A DNA stretch of 64,000 nt from Arthrobacter sp. PAMC25564 (GTDB lineage Bacteria > Actinomycetota > Actinomycetes > Actinomycetales > Micrococcaceae): assembly GCF_004798705.1 (NCBI RefSeq), contig NZ_CP039290.1, positions 620,001-684,000 of the forward strand. The letters are read 5' to 3'. The number at the start of each line of letters is the position of its first letter. The stretch's first letter is position 1. The notes beneath the pieces were generated by a model. It saw only the letters and a program-made list of their open reading frames with translations, did no database searches and was not told the origin of the DNA. The position numbers and the translations under genes were made by a program. Positions 17,849 through 25,852 of the stretch are shown here, in pieces.

Positions 17849-18724
17849 ATGGATAATAAAGCCGAGGTACGGGAGTTCCTGATGTCGCGCCGCGCGAAGG
17901 TGACCCCCGAACAGGCCGGGCTTCCTGCCGGGCCGAACAGACGAGTTGCCGGGCTTCGCCGCACGGAAGTTGCGACACTCGCCGACGTCAGCGTCGAGTA
18001 CTACGCCAAGCTCGAACGTGGTGCTATCAGCGGAGCCTCCTCATCCGTGCTTGACGCCATCGCCCGCGCCCTTCTCCTCGACGACACGGAGCGGACCCAC
18101 CTCTTCGACCTTGCCCGTGCGGCCGACGGCATTCCGCTATCCGGGCGTCCCCGCCGACGATCCACGAAGAACACCGTAAGTCGGCCCAGTCTCCACTGGG
18201 TGCTTAGTACGATCACTGACGGCGTTGCCTTCGTGCGCGACCAACACCAGGACCTCCTTGCCACGAATGAGCTCGGCCGGGCTTTCTATTCACCCCTCAT
18301 CGGCGCCGGCGGTCGCACTCCGAACCTGGCCCGGTTCCAGTTCCTCGACCCTGCATCCCGGGACTTTTACCCAGACTGGGAGCTCTTCGCTGAGATGTGC
18401 GTCGCGATCATGCGGACCGAAGCCGGCCGTGACCCCAACGACAAAGGTCTCCAGGACCTCGTTGGTGAGCTGTCCACGCGCAGCGATATATTCCGGCAGC
18501 TGTGGGGCGCCCATGACGTCCGGACCCACGGGTCCGGCACAAAACGATTCAACCACCCCGTCGTCGGCGAACTCACTCTCGCCTACGAAGAACTCATTAT
18601 CACTGCCGACCCAGGCTGCGTCCTCATGATCTACACCGCCGAACCCGGCTCACCCAGCGCTGAGCGACTGAGGCTACTCGCCAGCTGGGCAGCCACAGGA
18701 TCCATGCCGGCTGCGCCCCGTTAG
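17849..18724 (+). CDS. XRE-family regulator with MmyB-like ligand domain
   Basis: This is a protein of about 291 residues. Residues about 20-75 are a helix-turn-helix (RRVAGLRRTEVATLADVSVEYYAKLERG), and the C-terminal 180 residues are the MmyB-like ligand-binding fold (SPLIGAGGRTPNLARFQFLD, then FNHPVVGELTLAYEEL). The ATG at 17849 is the first in frame that gives a normal N-terminus (MDNKAEVREFL). It is divergent from the SDR gene, with 188 bases between, so it probably controls that cassette. This regulator type often sits beside SDR and MFS genes. Confidence 0.88.
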   Translation: MDNKAEVREFLMSRRAKVTPEQAGLPAGPNRRVAGLRRTEVATLADVSVEYYAKLERGAISGASSSVLDAIARALLLDDTERTHLFDLARAADGIPLSGRPRRRSTKNTVSRPSLHWVLSTITDGVAFVRDQHQDLLATNELGRAFYSPLIGAGGRTPNLARFQFLDPASRDFYPDWELFAEMCVAIMRTEAGRDPNDKGLQDLVGELSTRSDIFRQLWGAHDVRTHGSGTKRFNHPVVGELTLAYEELIITADPGCVLMIYTAEPGSPSAERLRLLASWAATGSMPAAPR

Positions 18725-18942
18725 GGCATCTCAAATATGTGAGGCATCAGCTGACAGACAGTGCCGCAACATGACCGCCACTTGTCGATGCAATTTGCAG
18801 CTTTGGCCCTCCGAGGGATCCGTTACCGAGACGGGACGAGCAGCCCGTCAATGCTTGGTAGAAGCCCCGATTTCCTTGCGCTGTTGAGGTTGGCGATAAA
18901 CGGGGGGAGGTCTGTGACCGCCACGAAGCGCTAAACTCCACA
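18725..18942. repeat. Right end of the insert: gene-free stretch with IS21-like tip
   Basis: From 18942 inward (minus strand) the sequence begins TGTGGAGTTTAGCGCTTCGT and continues GGCGG. Its spacing AGCG to GTGGCGG is the same as in the left end. The repeated internal motifs are less clear than at the other two ends. The rest of the stretch back to the XRE stop has no gene that could be supported. Confidence 0.55.
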
Positions 18943-18950
18943 CATGACGC
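18943..18950. repeat. Right copy of 8-bp direct repeat CATGACGC
   Basis: This octamer is identical to 8225-8232 and lies at the other edge of the 10.7-kb insert, where the MFS reading frame resumes. Confidence 0.8.
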
Positions 18951-19002
18951 GTTTACGGCCGATTCGGTCGCTGAAGTGTCCCATCACAACCGCGCCGACC
19001 GG
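18943..19002 (-). pseudogene. MHS-family MFS transporter, N-terminal fragment
   Basis: The minus strand reads RPVGAVVMGHFSDRIGRKRV followed by M. This is the motif A loop after helix 2 of MHS transporters. It begins with the right copy of CATGACGC and would continue directly into SVMLATVV or MLATVV at 8232 if the insert were removed. Everything before helix 2 is missing because the fragment abuts the truncated monooxygenase at about 19002. Confidence 0.8.
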
Positions 19003-20078
19003 CCGTCATGGGCGCCGGCTCGACCGGCCTGCAGATCATCACCGCCATTGCCCCCAATGTCGGACACCTCACCGTCTTCCAGCGCTCACCGCAGTACAGC
19101 GTCCCGGTCGGCAACACCACTGTCACGCCGGAATACGTGGCATCCGTCAAGAAGGACTACAGCAGGATCTGGGAACAGGTCCGGGGTTCCGGCGTAGCTT
19201 TCGGGTTCGAGGAAAGCACCGTTCCTGCCATGAGCGTCTCCGCAACGGAGCGGCAGGCTGTCTTCCAGAAGGCCTGGGAGACCGGCGGCGGATTCCGCTT
19301 CATGTTCAACACCTTCGGCGACATTGCCACGGACCGGGACGCTAACGAGGCCGCCGCAGCGTTTGTCCGCGGCAAGATCGCCGAGATCGTCGAGGACCCG
19401 GAGACGGCCCGCAAGCTCACCCCGACCGACCTTTACGCCAAGCGCCCCCTGTGCGACAGCGGCTACTACGCCACCTTCAACCGGGACAACGTCGAGCTGG
19501 TGTCGGTCAAGGAGACACCGATCGTCGAGCTGACGCCCACGGGCATCAGGACCTCGGACGGCGTGGAGCACGAGCTCGATGTCCTGATCTTCGCCAACGG
19601 CTTCGACGCCGTGGACGGAAACTACACACGGATCGACATCCGTGGCCGCGGCGGCGAGACGATCCAGCAGCACTGGGAGCATGGGCCCACCAGCTACCTC
19701 GGCGTCACCACCGCCGGATTCCCGAACATGTTCATGATCCTTGGCCCCAACGGCCCCTTCACCAATCTGCCGCCGAGCATCGAGGCCCAGGTCGAGTGGA
19801 TCTCACAGCTGATCAACGACGCCGAGACCGGACAGGTTGCCTCCGTGGAGCCGACGGCCGAGGCCGAGGAAGCCTGGACCCGGACCTGCCAGGAGATCGC
19901 CGACATGACGCTCTTCCCGAAGGCCGACTCCTGGATCTTCGGCGCCAACATCCCGGGAAAGACGAAGACCGTCATGTTCTACCTCGGAGGCCTCGGCAAC
20001 TACCGGAACAAGCTCGCCGAAGTCCGCGAAGCCGGTTACGAAGGGTTCGAGCTGAAGGTGCTCGCTCCGGCGGAGTAA
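19003..20078 (+). pseudogene. Baeyer-Villiger-type flavin monooxygenase, N-terminal third missing
   Basis: This open frame of 356 codons matches the C-terminal two-thirds of a cyclohexanone-monooxygenase-like enzyme. It starts inside the NADP Rossmann motif (VMGAGSTGLQII). The FAD motif and the BVMO fingerprint (FxGxxxHxxxWP) are absent. Later conserved parts are present: KRPLCDSGYYATFNRDNVEL, IFANGFDA, MFMILGPNGPFTNLPP and NIPGKTKTVMFYLGG. Full-length relatives have about 540 residues. Its 5' end is fused to the MFS fragment on the opposite strand, so a deletion probably removed the start regions of two head-to-head genes. Without the FAD domain it cannot be an active oxygenase. Confidence 0.85.
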
Positions 20079-20110
20079 CCGGCGTCAAACGCCAGAACGG
20101 CGGGCATGGT

Positions 20111-20545
20111 CTAGTTCCCGGCGAGCTCCACGTAGAGCTTCTGGACCCGGGCCTTGATGTCATCCCGGACCAGGCGCATGCGTTCCATGCCTTCGATGCC
20201 GCGCTCGGAGGGTTCGTCGGTCTCCCATATCTCGAATCGTTTTCCCATCCGGGGTTCGACTTTCGCTTCGGTCCCGAGAATGACCACCACGTCGACCGCG
20301 TTCAGTACTTCGTCGGTAACGGGCTTGGGATGTTCGCCGGTGATGTCGATACCGAGGTCGGTCAAGGACTCCACTGCCTGGGGATTGAGGGATTGGCCAG
20401 GTTTGGTGCCGGCGGAGTAGACCGTGACGGCCCCGCCGGCGAGCTGGTTCATCAGTCCGGCGGCGAGCTGCGATTTCCCGCCGTTCTTGCTGCAGACGAA
20501 GAGCACGGCCGGGGTCTTCGATATGCCCGTGGTTTGCTGGGTCAT
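20111..20545 (-). CDS. ArsC-type low-molecular-weight phosphatase-fold protein with altered active site
   Basis: This is a 144-residue LMW-PTP fold protein. The P-loop is VLFVCSKNGGKSQLAAG, so the arginine of CX5R is replaced by lysine at residue 24 (catalytic Cys at 18). The rest is typical: YSAGTKPGQSLNP, EHPKPVTDEVLNAVDVVVILG. The later cysteine-containing GCGDxCP segment of the neighbouring arsenate reductases is also missing (it reads LGTEAKVEP). It may be a weak or non-reductase paralogue. Its ATG overlaps the stop of the upstream arsC gene (ATGA), so the two are coupled. Confidence 0.8.
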   Translation of the reverse strand: MTQQTTGISKTPAVLFVCSKNGGKSQLAAGLMNQLAGGAVTVYSAGTKPGQSLNPQAVESLTDLGIDITGEHPKPVTDEVLNAVDVVVILGTEAKVEPRMGKRFEIWETDEPSERGIEGMERMRLVRDDIKARVQKLYVELAGN

Positions 20546-21204
20546 GGGAGCGTTGTTTCCTTCGTGAGCAGGGAGGAGACCAGTGTCTTGACCTTGGTGT
20601 GGATCTGGTCCCGGATCTCCCGGACCGTTTCGAGGCTTTGTCCCGACGGGTCCATCAGGTCCCAGTCCTCGTAGCGCTTGCCGGGGTAGATCGGGCAGGA
20701 ATCCCCGCAGCCCATGGTGATGACCACGTCAGAGGCGCGAACGACGTCGTCGGTGAGGGGCTTGGGGTATTCCTTGGACAGATCCAATCCCATTTCGGAC
20801 ATCACGGTCATGACGGCCGGGTCGAGCTGGGCGGCCGGCAAGGATCCGGCGGACCGGACCCGGATCCGGCCCTTGGCCTCGACGTTCAGGAGTGCCGCGG
20901 CCATCTGGGAGCGTCCGGCGTTCTGCACGCAGACGAACAACACCTCCGGGACGTCGCTGGTGACGGCACCCTTGGACTTGGCCAGGGCATGGAGGCGGTC
21001 GTTGGCGAAATGCTCTGTGGTGGCGGGCAGGAAGGCCTTGATCTTCGCGGTCCGAGCCAGCGCCGTGTAGGACTCGAAGACGTAGCGTTCGACGGTCTCT
21101 GCGGCGAACACGCCGGAGAACCGGTCGGCCAGGCGGGCACTGATCCGGTGCAGGAGTTCGGTGTTGTCCTGCAGGCCCAGGCCGTATTCAGGGTGGTCAG
21201 TCAT
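20542..21204 (-). CDS. arsC: Arsenate reductase with N-terminal three-helix domain
   Basis: This is a 220-residue protein. Residues about 1-75 form a helical domain (ISARLADRF, ETVERYVFESYTALA) that is common in actinobacterial mycothiol- or thioredoxin-linked ArsC proteins. Residues 88-220 are the LMW-PTP fold with the intact loop [19 protein letters not shown] (Cys92) and the [19 protein letters not shown] segment. It reduces arsenate to arsenite in the cytoplasm. It is coupled at both ends: its start overlaps the stop of the flavin monooxygenase, and its stop overlaps the next ArsC-like gene. Confidence 0.9.
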   Translation of the reverse strand: MTDHPEYGLGLQDNTELLHRISARLADRFSGVFAAETVERYVFESYTALARTAKIKAFLPATTEHFANDRLHALAKSKGAVTSDVPEVLFVCVQNAGRSQMAAALLNVEAKGRIRVRSAGSLPAAQLDPAVMTVMSEMGLDLSKEYPKPLTDDVVRASDVVITMGCGDSCPIYPGKRYEDWDLMDPSGQSLETVREIRDQIHTKVKTLVSSLLTKETTLP

Positions 21205-22438
21205 GTCAGCACTCCAATGGTGGGTTCCTTGACGGATGATGTCTGGTTGCAGACGCCGGTTTCGGGGAGTTCGAGCTGGACGGTGTCGGCCGCTTCCTGG
21301 TCCCCGGCCAGGGCCGCGGCGACGGAGCGGACCTGTTCGTAGCCGGTGGCGAGCAGGAAGGTCGGGGCCCGGCCGTAGGACTTCATGCCGACGATGTAGA
21401 AGTCCTGCTCGGGGTGGGCCAGCAGCCTGGCGCCGTGGGGTTCGACCGTGCCGCAGGAGTGGAATTTGGGGTCGATCAGCGGGCCGAGGTCGCTAGGTGC
21501 CTCGACGGCTGGATCCAGTTCGAGCCGGAGTTCGCGGAGGATGCCCAGGTCGGGACGGAAGCCGGTGGCAGGGACCACGACGTCGGCCTCGAGGGTACGG
21601 CCGTCCGTAGAGGTCAAGGTGACGGTGCCGTCGGGCGCTGCGACGGCGGCGATCCCGAAGCCGGTGTGCAGTTCGATGGTACCGGCCTCGACCAGTCGGC
21701 GCAGGCGGGAGCCGAGCCGGCTGCGGAGGCCCCGCGGATCGCCCACACGATCTTCGTCCCGGACGCCTCGGCTGCGAGCTCGGAGAGGCTGATCAGGGTG
21801 TTGGCGGCCGAGTGGCCGGCGCCCACCACGAGCGCCGTGCGGCCCTCGAACGTCTTGCGGTCGTGGCCCAGGACGTCCGGCAGCGGTGCGGAAATCCTGT
21901 CAGCGGCGGCGGCCTCGCCGAGGGCGGGCAGGCCGGAGGTGCCGAGCGGATTGCGCGTGGACCAGGTGCCGGACGCGTCGATGACGGCGGCGGCCTGGTA
22001 GTCGCGGACTTCTCCGTCGGTGTGTTCGACCCGGACCACGAAGGGTGTGGTGTTGCGGTCGCGGCTGTGGGTTTTGTCCATGCCCTGCCGGGTCACTGCC
22101 ACGACGCGGGCGCCGGTAGTCAGGCGGGACGCGATCGCCGGCAGTGCGGCGAGTGGGGTGAGGTACTGGTCGATGAGTTCGCCGCCGGTGGGCAGCACCG
22201 TCGGTTCCGGTGATTCCCAGCCCGTCCCGGCGAGCAGGCGGACGGCGGCCGCGTCGGTGTTGTACCGCCACGGGGAGAAGAGCCGGATGTGGCGCCACTG
22301 TTCGATGGCGGCTCCCGCCGTCGAACCGGTCTCCAGGATCAGCGGTTCGATGCCGCGTTCGATCAGGTGCGCTGCGGCGGCGAGGCCGACGGGGCCGGCT
22401 CCGATGACAGCTACGGGAAGGTTGTTGAGTACAGCCAT
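21201..22438 (-). pseudogene. ArsO-like FAD/NAD(P) monooxygenase, frameshifted
   Basis: The N-terminal frame (22438 down to about 21740) has VAVIGAGPVGLAAAAHL and a second Rossmann motif ALVVGAGHSAANTL, ending at KIVWAIRGA. The C-terminal frame (from about 21740 to 21201) continues with GLRSRLGSRLRRLVEAGTIE, VVVPATGFRPDLGILREL and FYIVGMKSYGRAPTFLLATG. The frames differ, and about ten residues expected after AIRGA appear to be missing, which fits a small deletion with a frame change. Such flavoproteins are common in ars operons. It may be a true pseudogene or carry an assembly error. Confidence 0.8.
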
Positions 22439-22477
22439 GGTGTCCTCTGTTTCATCCGGTGGGGTGACGGTTCGGTG

Positions 22478-22543
22478 CCCAACTAGGTGTCATTTAAGGC
22501 CCCTTTGAGGGCTCAAAACGACCCCTGCTGCTACCGAGTTGGG
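22478..22543. repeat. 66-bp palindromic interspersed element, copy A
   Basis: It begins CCCAACT and ends AGTTGGG, with the core TTTGAGGGCTCAAAACGAC. A second 66-bp copy with the same ends and core is at 47675-47740. Here it lies 9 bases beyond the trxB stop, between trxB and the monooxygenase start, and could fold into a long hairpin. The arms of this copy are partly degraded. Confidence 0.75.
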
Positions 22544-22552
22544 CAGGCCGGG

Positions 22553-23635
22553 TCAGCCGTGGGTGGGGGCTTCGACCAGGGCGGTGGCGATGCTGTCGGC
22601 GTCGTCCAGCGCGGCGAGGTAGCGTTCGGCGTCCAGTGCGGCGGCGCATCCGGTGCCGGCGGCCGTGATCGCCTGGCGGTAGCGGTGGTCCACGGCATCC
22701 CCGCAGGCAAAGACGCCGGAGAGGTTGGTGACCGTGGCGGGGACGTCCACCCTGATGTAGCCCTCGGCGTCGAGGTCCACCTGGCCGTGCAGCAGTTCGG
22801 TGCGCGGCACGTGGCCGATCGCGACGAAGATGCCGGTGGCGGCCTGCTCCCGGGTTTCGCCCGTGCGGGTGTCCTGCAGCGTCACGCCGGTGACCTTGCC
22901 ATCGCCGTGGATCGCCGTGACCGCGGAGTTCCAGGCGAAGCTGATCTTGGGATTGTCCTTGGCCCGCTGGGCCATGATCCGGGAGGCCCGGAGCTCACCC
23001 TTGCGCACCACGACGGTGACGGACTTCCCGAAGCGGGTCAGGAACGTCGCTTCCTCCATCGCGGAGTCCCCGCCGCCGACGACGATGATGTCCTGGTCGC
23101 GGAAGAAGAAGCCGTCGCAGGTGGCGCACCAGGAGACACCATGTCCGCTGAACTTCTTCTCCTCGGGCAGCCCGAGTTCCTTGTAGGCGGAGCCGGTGGC
23201 GAGGATGACGGCGGGCGCCTCGTGGGTCTCGCCGGCTGCGGTAACCATGCGCTTGAGGTGCCCGGTCAGCGTGACCTCCGTGACGTCGTCGAACACCACC
23301 CGCGCGCCGAATTTCTCGGCCTGCTGCTGGAGCCCGTCCATCAGCTCGGGTCCCTGGACACCGCCCGGGAAGCCGGGGAAGTTTTCCACCTCGGTGGTGT
23401 TCATCAGGGCGCCGCCGGCGGTGACGGCTCCGGCGATCACGAGGGGTGCCAGGCCTGCACGGGCGGCGTAGATCGCCGCGGTGTAGCCGGCGGGGCCGGA
23501 TCCGATGATGATCAGCTGTTCAGTGTTGCCGGGTTCAGTGTTGCCGGGTTCAGTGTTGCCGGGTTCAGTGTTGCCGGGTTCAGTGTTGCCGGGTTCAGTG
23601 TTGCCGGGTTCAGTGTTGCCGGTTTCAGCGCTCAC
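22553..23635 (-). CDS. trxB: Thioredoxin reductase with N-terminal pentapeptide repeat
   Basis: This is a 360-residue NADPH-dependent flavoenzyme. FAD motif [20 protein letters not shown], redox pair in [15 protein letters not shown] motif [15 protein letters not shown] and the closing [16 protein letters not shown]. It reduces thioredoxin, which recycles some ArsC enzymes, and this fits its place in the ars island. The start is the GTG at 23635 with AAGGAG upstream. Unusually, residues 6-40 are seven copies of GNTEP (the last ends GNTE), placed before the FAD domain and encoded by a perfect 15-bp tandem repeat. Normal TrxB begins almost directly with the FAD motif. Confidence 0.93.
   Translation of the reverse strand: MSAETGNTEPGNTEPGNTEPGNTEPGNTEPGNTEPGNTEQLIIIGSGPAGYTAAIYAARAGLAPLVIAGAVTAGGALMNTTEVENFPGFPGGVQGPELMDGLQQQAEKFGARVVFDDVTEVTLTGHLKRMVTAAGETHEAPAVILATGSAYKELGLPEEKKFSGHGVSWCATCDGFFFRDQDIIVVGGGDSAMEEATFLTRFGKSVTVVVRKGELRASRIMAQRAKDNPKISFAWNSAVTAIHGDGKVTGVTLQDTRTGETREQAATGIFVAIGHVPRTELLHGQVDLDAEGYIRVDVPATVTNLSGVFACGDAVDHRYRQAITAAGTGCAAALDAERYLAALDDADSIATALVEAPTHG
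23521..23625. repeat. 15-bp tandem repeat, seven copies, inside trxB
   Basis: The unit on the plus strand is CAGTGTTGCCGGGTT. Six copies are identical and the seventh (23611-23625) has one change. It encodes repeats of GNTEP on the minus strand. The repeat is a multiple of three, so copy-number change would keep the frame. Confidence 0.97.
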
Positions 23636-23669
23636 GGTCGTGCTCCTTGGCGGTTGGTGGCCGGGCCGG

Positions 23670-24092
23670 TCACTTGGCGGCGGGAGTCAGGGATGCGATG
23701 AGGTCCTCGATGCGGGCCTTGATGTCGTCGCGGATCGGGCGGACGGCGTCCACGCCCTGGCCGGCGGGGTCTTCGAGTTCCCAGTCCTCGTAACGCTTGC
23801 CCGGGAAGATCGGGCAGGCATCGCCGCAGCCCATCGTGATGACTACATCGGATTCCTTCACGGCCTCGGTGGTGAGGACCTTGGGGATCTCGGCGGACAT
23901 GTCGATGCCCAGTTCGGCCATGGCCGCCACGGCGGCCGGGTTGACCTTGTCCGCGGGCTGGGAGCCGGCGGAGCGGACCTCGATCCGCCCCTCGCCGAGG
24001 GTGGTGAGGAACGCGGCTGCCATCTGGGAGCGGCCGGCGTTGTGGACGCAGACGAAGAGGACGGAGGGCTTCTTGGCGTTTTCGGTGCTCAC
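23670..24092 (-). CDS. arsC: Arsenate reductase, single-domain LMW-PTP type
   Basis: This is a 140-residue protein with intact P-loop [19 protein letters not shown] (Cys15) and the segment [20 protein letters not shown]. It reduces arsenate to arsenite with a thiol cofactor or thioredoxin. It is the first gene of a minus-strand run (arsC, trxB, monooxygenase, arsC, arsC-like), and two dyads lie just upstream at 24182-24198 and 24207-24222, so ArsR-type repression is likely. Confidence 0.92.
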   Translation of the reverse strand: MSTENAKKPSVLFVCVHNAGRSQMAAAFLTTLGEGRIEVRSAGSQPADKVNPAAVAAMAELGIDMSAEIPKVLTTEAVKESDVVITMGCGDACPIFPGKRYEDWELEDPAGQGVDAVRPIRDDIKARIEDLIASLTPAAK

Positions 24093-24181
24093 GGGGTTTC
24101 TCCTGGAATCAGTGGGTTGACGGATCTGTTTGAGGTCTTCGTGTCCGCCGCTGCAGCGCTCAGTTGAACATTGATACCGAT

Positions 24182-24198
24182 CGATACTGAGAGTATCG
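24182..24198. promoter_or_regulatory. Perfect dyad upstream of arsC
   Basis: Seven-base arms CGATACT and AGTATCG are separated by GAG. It lies 90 bases before the arsC start and next to a second dyad of different sequence. Likely a binding site for an ArsR-type or related repressor; the regulator is not known. Confidence 0.55.
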
Positions 24199-24206
24199 GA
24201 CTATAA

Positions 24207-24222
24207 ATTGATGATTGTCAAT
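24207..24222. promoter_or_regulatory. ArsR-type operator, copy 1
   Basis: The sequence is ATTGATGATTGTCAAT, with ATTGA/TCAAT arms. The identical 16-mer precedes arsR at 25818-25833, and a variant with only transition changes precedes arsD at 29372-29387. Confidence 0.7.
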
Positions 24223-24325
24223 ATTTGCGGGATACAGCCTTCGTCATCCCGGCCCGCTCCGGATGAAGCCTGGCAAAATTCCCCGTCTCTGCAGCGGTAA
24301 GGAGCGGGCGGGCCGTGTCGGCCGG

Positions 24326-25000
24326 TCAGGCAGCAAGCACGCGCGGTGCAAGGTCATTGATGCGGTGGGCGATGTCATTGAAGGCCTTGTCGAAGGCTTC
24401 CTCGGTGCCCAGTCGCAGCGGATCCGGCACCGACCAGTGCACTCCGCCCAATCCCACCAGCTCCTCATGGGCGTTGTCGCACACGGTCACGACGAAGTCC
24501 CCCTCCCCGGCCACCTGGTCCAGCCTGCGCGGAGGAAGGTCTGCAAGGTCCACGCCGTGACGGCGGGCGACCTCGATGGCGCCCCGGGCGATGCGCTCCG
24601 CGGGGTGTGTTCCCGCCGACGTGGACGGGATTTCGCTGACCTGCTGCCAGAGCGCGGCGGCCAGCTGGGACCGTGCACTGTTTTTTGTGCAGACGAACAG
24701 GACACGGCGGGCCCCGTGTTCAGCCCCCGGCACCAGTCCCTCCAGGGCGCCGGCTGCAAGCCGCAGATAGCTGCGGCGCCTGTCGGCTTCAGAGCGGTGG
24801 CGGGTTGCCAGCCCCGCCACTTCCAGCACGCGCAGGTGGTGGGACACCAGGTTCGACGGCATCTCCAGTTCGGCCTGCAGTTCGGTCGGGGAGAAGTCCC
24901 CCAGGGTCAGCAGGTCAACGATGCGCAGCCGCGCAGGATCGGCGAGGGCCGCGTGCTTGGCCACCCTCGCCCGAAATCCGTCAATTGTCTCAATACTCAT
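24326..25000 (-). CDS. ArsR repressor fused to an ArsC-type phosphatase domain
   Basis: This is a 224-residue fusion. Residues about 12-85 are a winged helix of the ArsR family (ALADPARLRIVDLL, NLVSHHLRVLEVAGLATRHR). Residues 97-224 are an LMW-PTP/ArsC domain with the complete loop VLFVCTKNSARSQLAAALW (Cys104). The ATG at 25000 (MSIETID) is chosen; upstream in-frame codons run into the dyad at 25011-25036. It is divergent from the aquaporin gene with a 45-base gap. A repressor joined to its substrate-converting enzyme may sense arsenate or arsenite directly. Fusions of this type are known in actinobacteria, but the mechanism is not obvious from sequence. Confidence 0.88.
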   Translation of the reverse strand: MSIETIDGFRARVAKHAALADPARLRIVDLLTLGDFSPTELQAELEMPSNLVSHHLRVLEVAGLATRHRSEADRRRSYLRLAAGALEGLVPGAEHGARRVLFVCTKNSARSQLAAALWQQVSEIPSTSAGTHPAERIARGAIEVARRHGVDLADLPPRRLDQVAGEGDFVVTVCDNAHEELVGLGGVHWSVPDPLRLGTEEAFDKAFNDIAHRINDLAPRVLAA

Positions 25001-25010
25001 TGGTTCAATT

Positions 25011-25036
25011 TTGACTGAGTTAACTCTTTCGGTCAA
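25011..25036. promoter_or_regulatory. Divergent operator between the ArsR-ArsC fusion and the aquaporin gene
   Basis: The outer arms TTGAC and GTCAA flank a perfect inner palindrome GAGTTAACTC (25017-25026). It lies in the 45-base gap between two divergent starts, the usual place for an autoregulatory site of the fusion protein. Confidence 0.6.
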
Positions 25037-25045
25037 GCTGGTGCC

Positions 25046-25786
25046 ATGACTTCCAACCAACCGCCGCTATGGCGTCGTGCTATCGCTGAACTGCTCGGCA
25101 CCGGCTTGCTCGTGACCATCGTCGTCGGCTCCGGGATCGCCGCGCAGCAGCTCTCCCCGGGTGACGTTGGCCTGCAGTTGCTGCAGAACAGCACCGCCAC
25201 GGTCCTGGGCCTGACGGTGCTGATTCTGGTACTCGGGCCCGTGAGCGGCGCACATTTTAATCCGGTGGTCTCCCTCACCGACTGGATCCTGGGCCGACGC
25301 AGCGGCTCCGGGCTCACCCTGCCCGAGCTTGGCACCTATGTGGTTGCCCAGACCGTGGGTGCGGTCAGTGGCAGCGTGCTCGCGAACGCCATGTTTGAGG
25401 TGGGCACCTCCATCTCCGCCAGGGAGCGCGCAACCACGGGGCATCTGCTCGGTGAGGTTGTCGCGACCGCCGGGCTCATCCTGCTGATCTTCGCCCTGGC
25501 CGCCACCTCCCGCGGCGTCCTCGCCGCGCCGGCGGTGGGCGCCTACATCGGAGCCGCGTACTGGTTCACGTCCTCGACATCGTTCGCGAACCCGGCCGTG
25601 ACAGTCGGCCGCATTTTCAGTGACACCTTCGCCGGCATCGCACCGGCTTCCGTTCCCGGCTTCGTCGTGGCGCAGCTGATCGGCGCGGCAGTAGGCCTTG
25701 GCCTCCTCCTCGTCCTGTTCCCGTCTGCGGCCCGCGCCGCGGACGACGTCGTTCTCCCGCACAGTTCCCAGACGGCCCGCTCATAG
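25046..25786 (+). CDS. MIP-family channel (AqpS-like aquaglyceroporin)
   Basis: This is a 246-residue protein with six hydrophobic helices and two pore half-helices. The first motif is NPV (residues 72-74, in HFNPVVSL), the second NPA (residues 182-184, in ANPAVTVGR) with the selectivity arginine following. Channels of this type in ars operons (AqpS) let arsenite leave down its gradient after arsenate reduction. No ArsB or Acr3 pump is in the window, which makes this the only visible arsenite exit. The ATG at 25046 has a weak ribosome site, and transcription diverges from the ArsR-ArsC fusion. Confidence 0.9.
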   Translation: MTSNQPPLWRRAIAELLGTGLLVTIVVGSGIAAQQLSPGDVGLQLLQNSTATVLGLTVLILVLGPVSGAHFNPVVSLTDWILGRRSGSGLTLPELGTYVVAQTVGAVSGSVLANAMFEVGTSISARERATTGHLLGEVVATAGLILLIFALAATSRGVLAAPAVGAYIGAAYWFTSSTSFANPAVTVGRIFSDTFAGIAPASVPGFVVAQLIGAAVGLGLLLVLFPSAARAADDVVLPHSSQTARS

Positions 25787-25817
25787 CATTCGCCGGCCCA
25801 AGGCCTTTCGCTTCAAC

Positions 25818-25833
25818 ATTGATGATTGTCAAT
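25818..25833. promoter_or_regulatory. ArsR-type operator, copy 2
   Basis: ATTGATGATTGTCAAT, identical to 24207-24222. It lies 20 bases before the arsR start, so arsR probably controls itself. Confidence 0.7.
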
Positions 25834-25852
25834 ATCCGGGCATAATGGGTAT

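Larger units (their letters stand above)
8233..18942. mobile_element. 10.7-kb inserted segment with IS21-like ends and no transposase
   Basis: The segment interrupts an MHS transporter gene and is flanked by the direct repeat CATGACGC. Its left end and right end, read inward, share the pattern TnTGnAnTnnAGCG followed by GTGGCGG. A third copy, inverted relative to the left end, lies at 12994-13048. No intact or recognisable transposase gene is inside. Cargo: GT39 and GT2 glycosyltransferases, then a cupin, a CMD protein, an alcohol dehydrogenase, a lipoprotein, an MFS pump, an SDR and an XRE regulator. Ends with TGT tips and repeated internal motifs are typical of the IS21 family; that family assignment is inferred. 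Confidence 0.7.

Noticed and set aside
22478..22543. Integron attC site
   Set aside because: Palindromic, but it lacks the R box core GTTRRRY and no cassette array or integrase is present; a second copy in dnaN argues for a dispersed repeat.
23521..23625. Possible CRISPR array
   Set aside because: Units are 15 bp, directly joined without spacers, and in frame within trxB.
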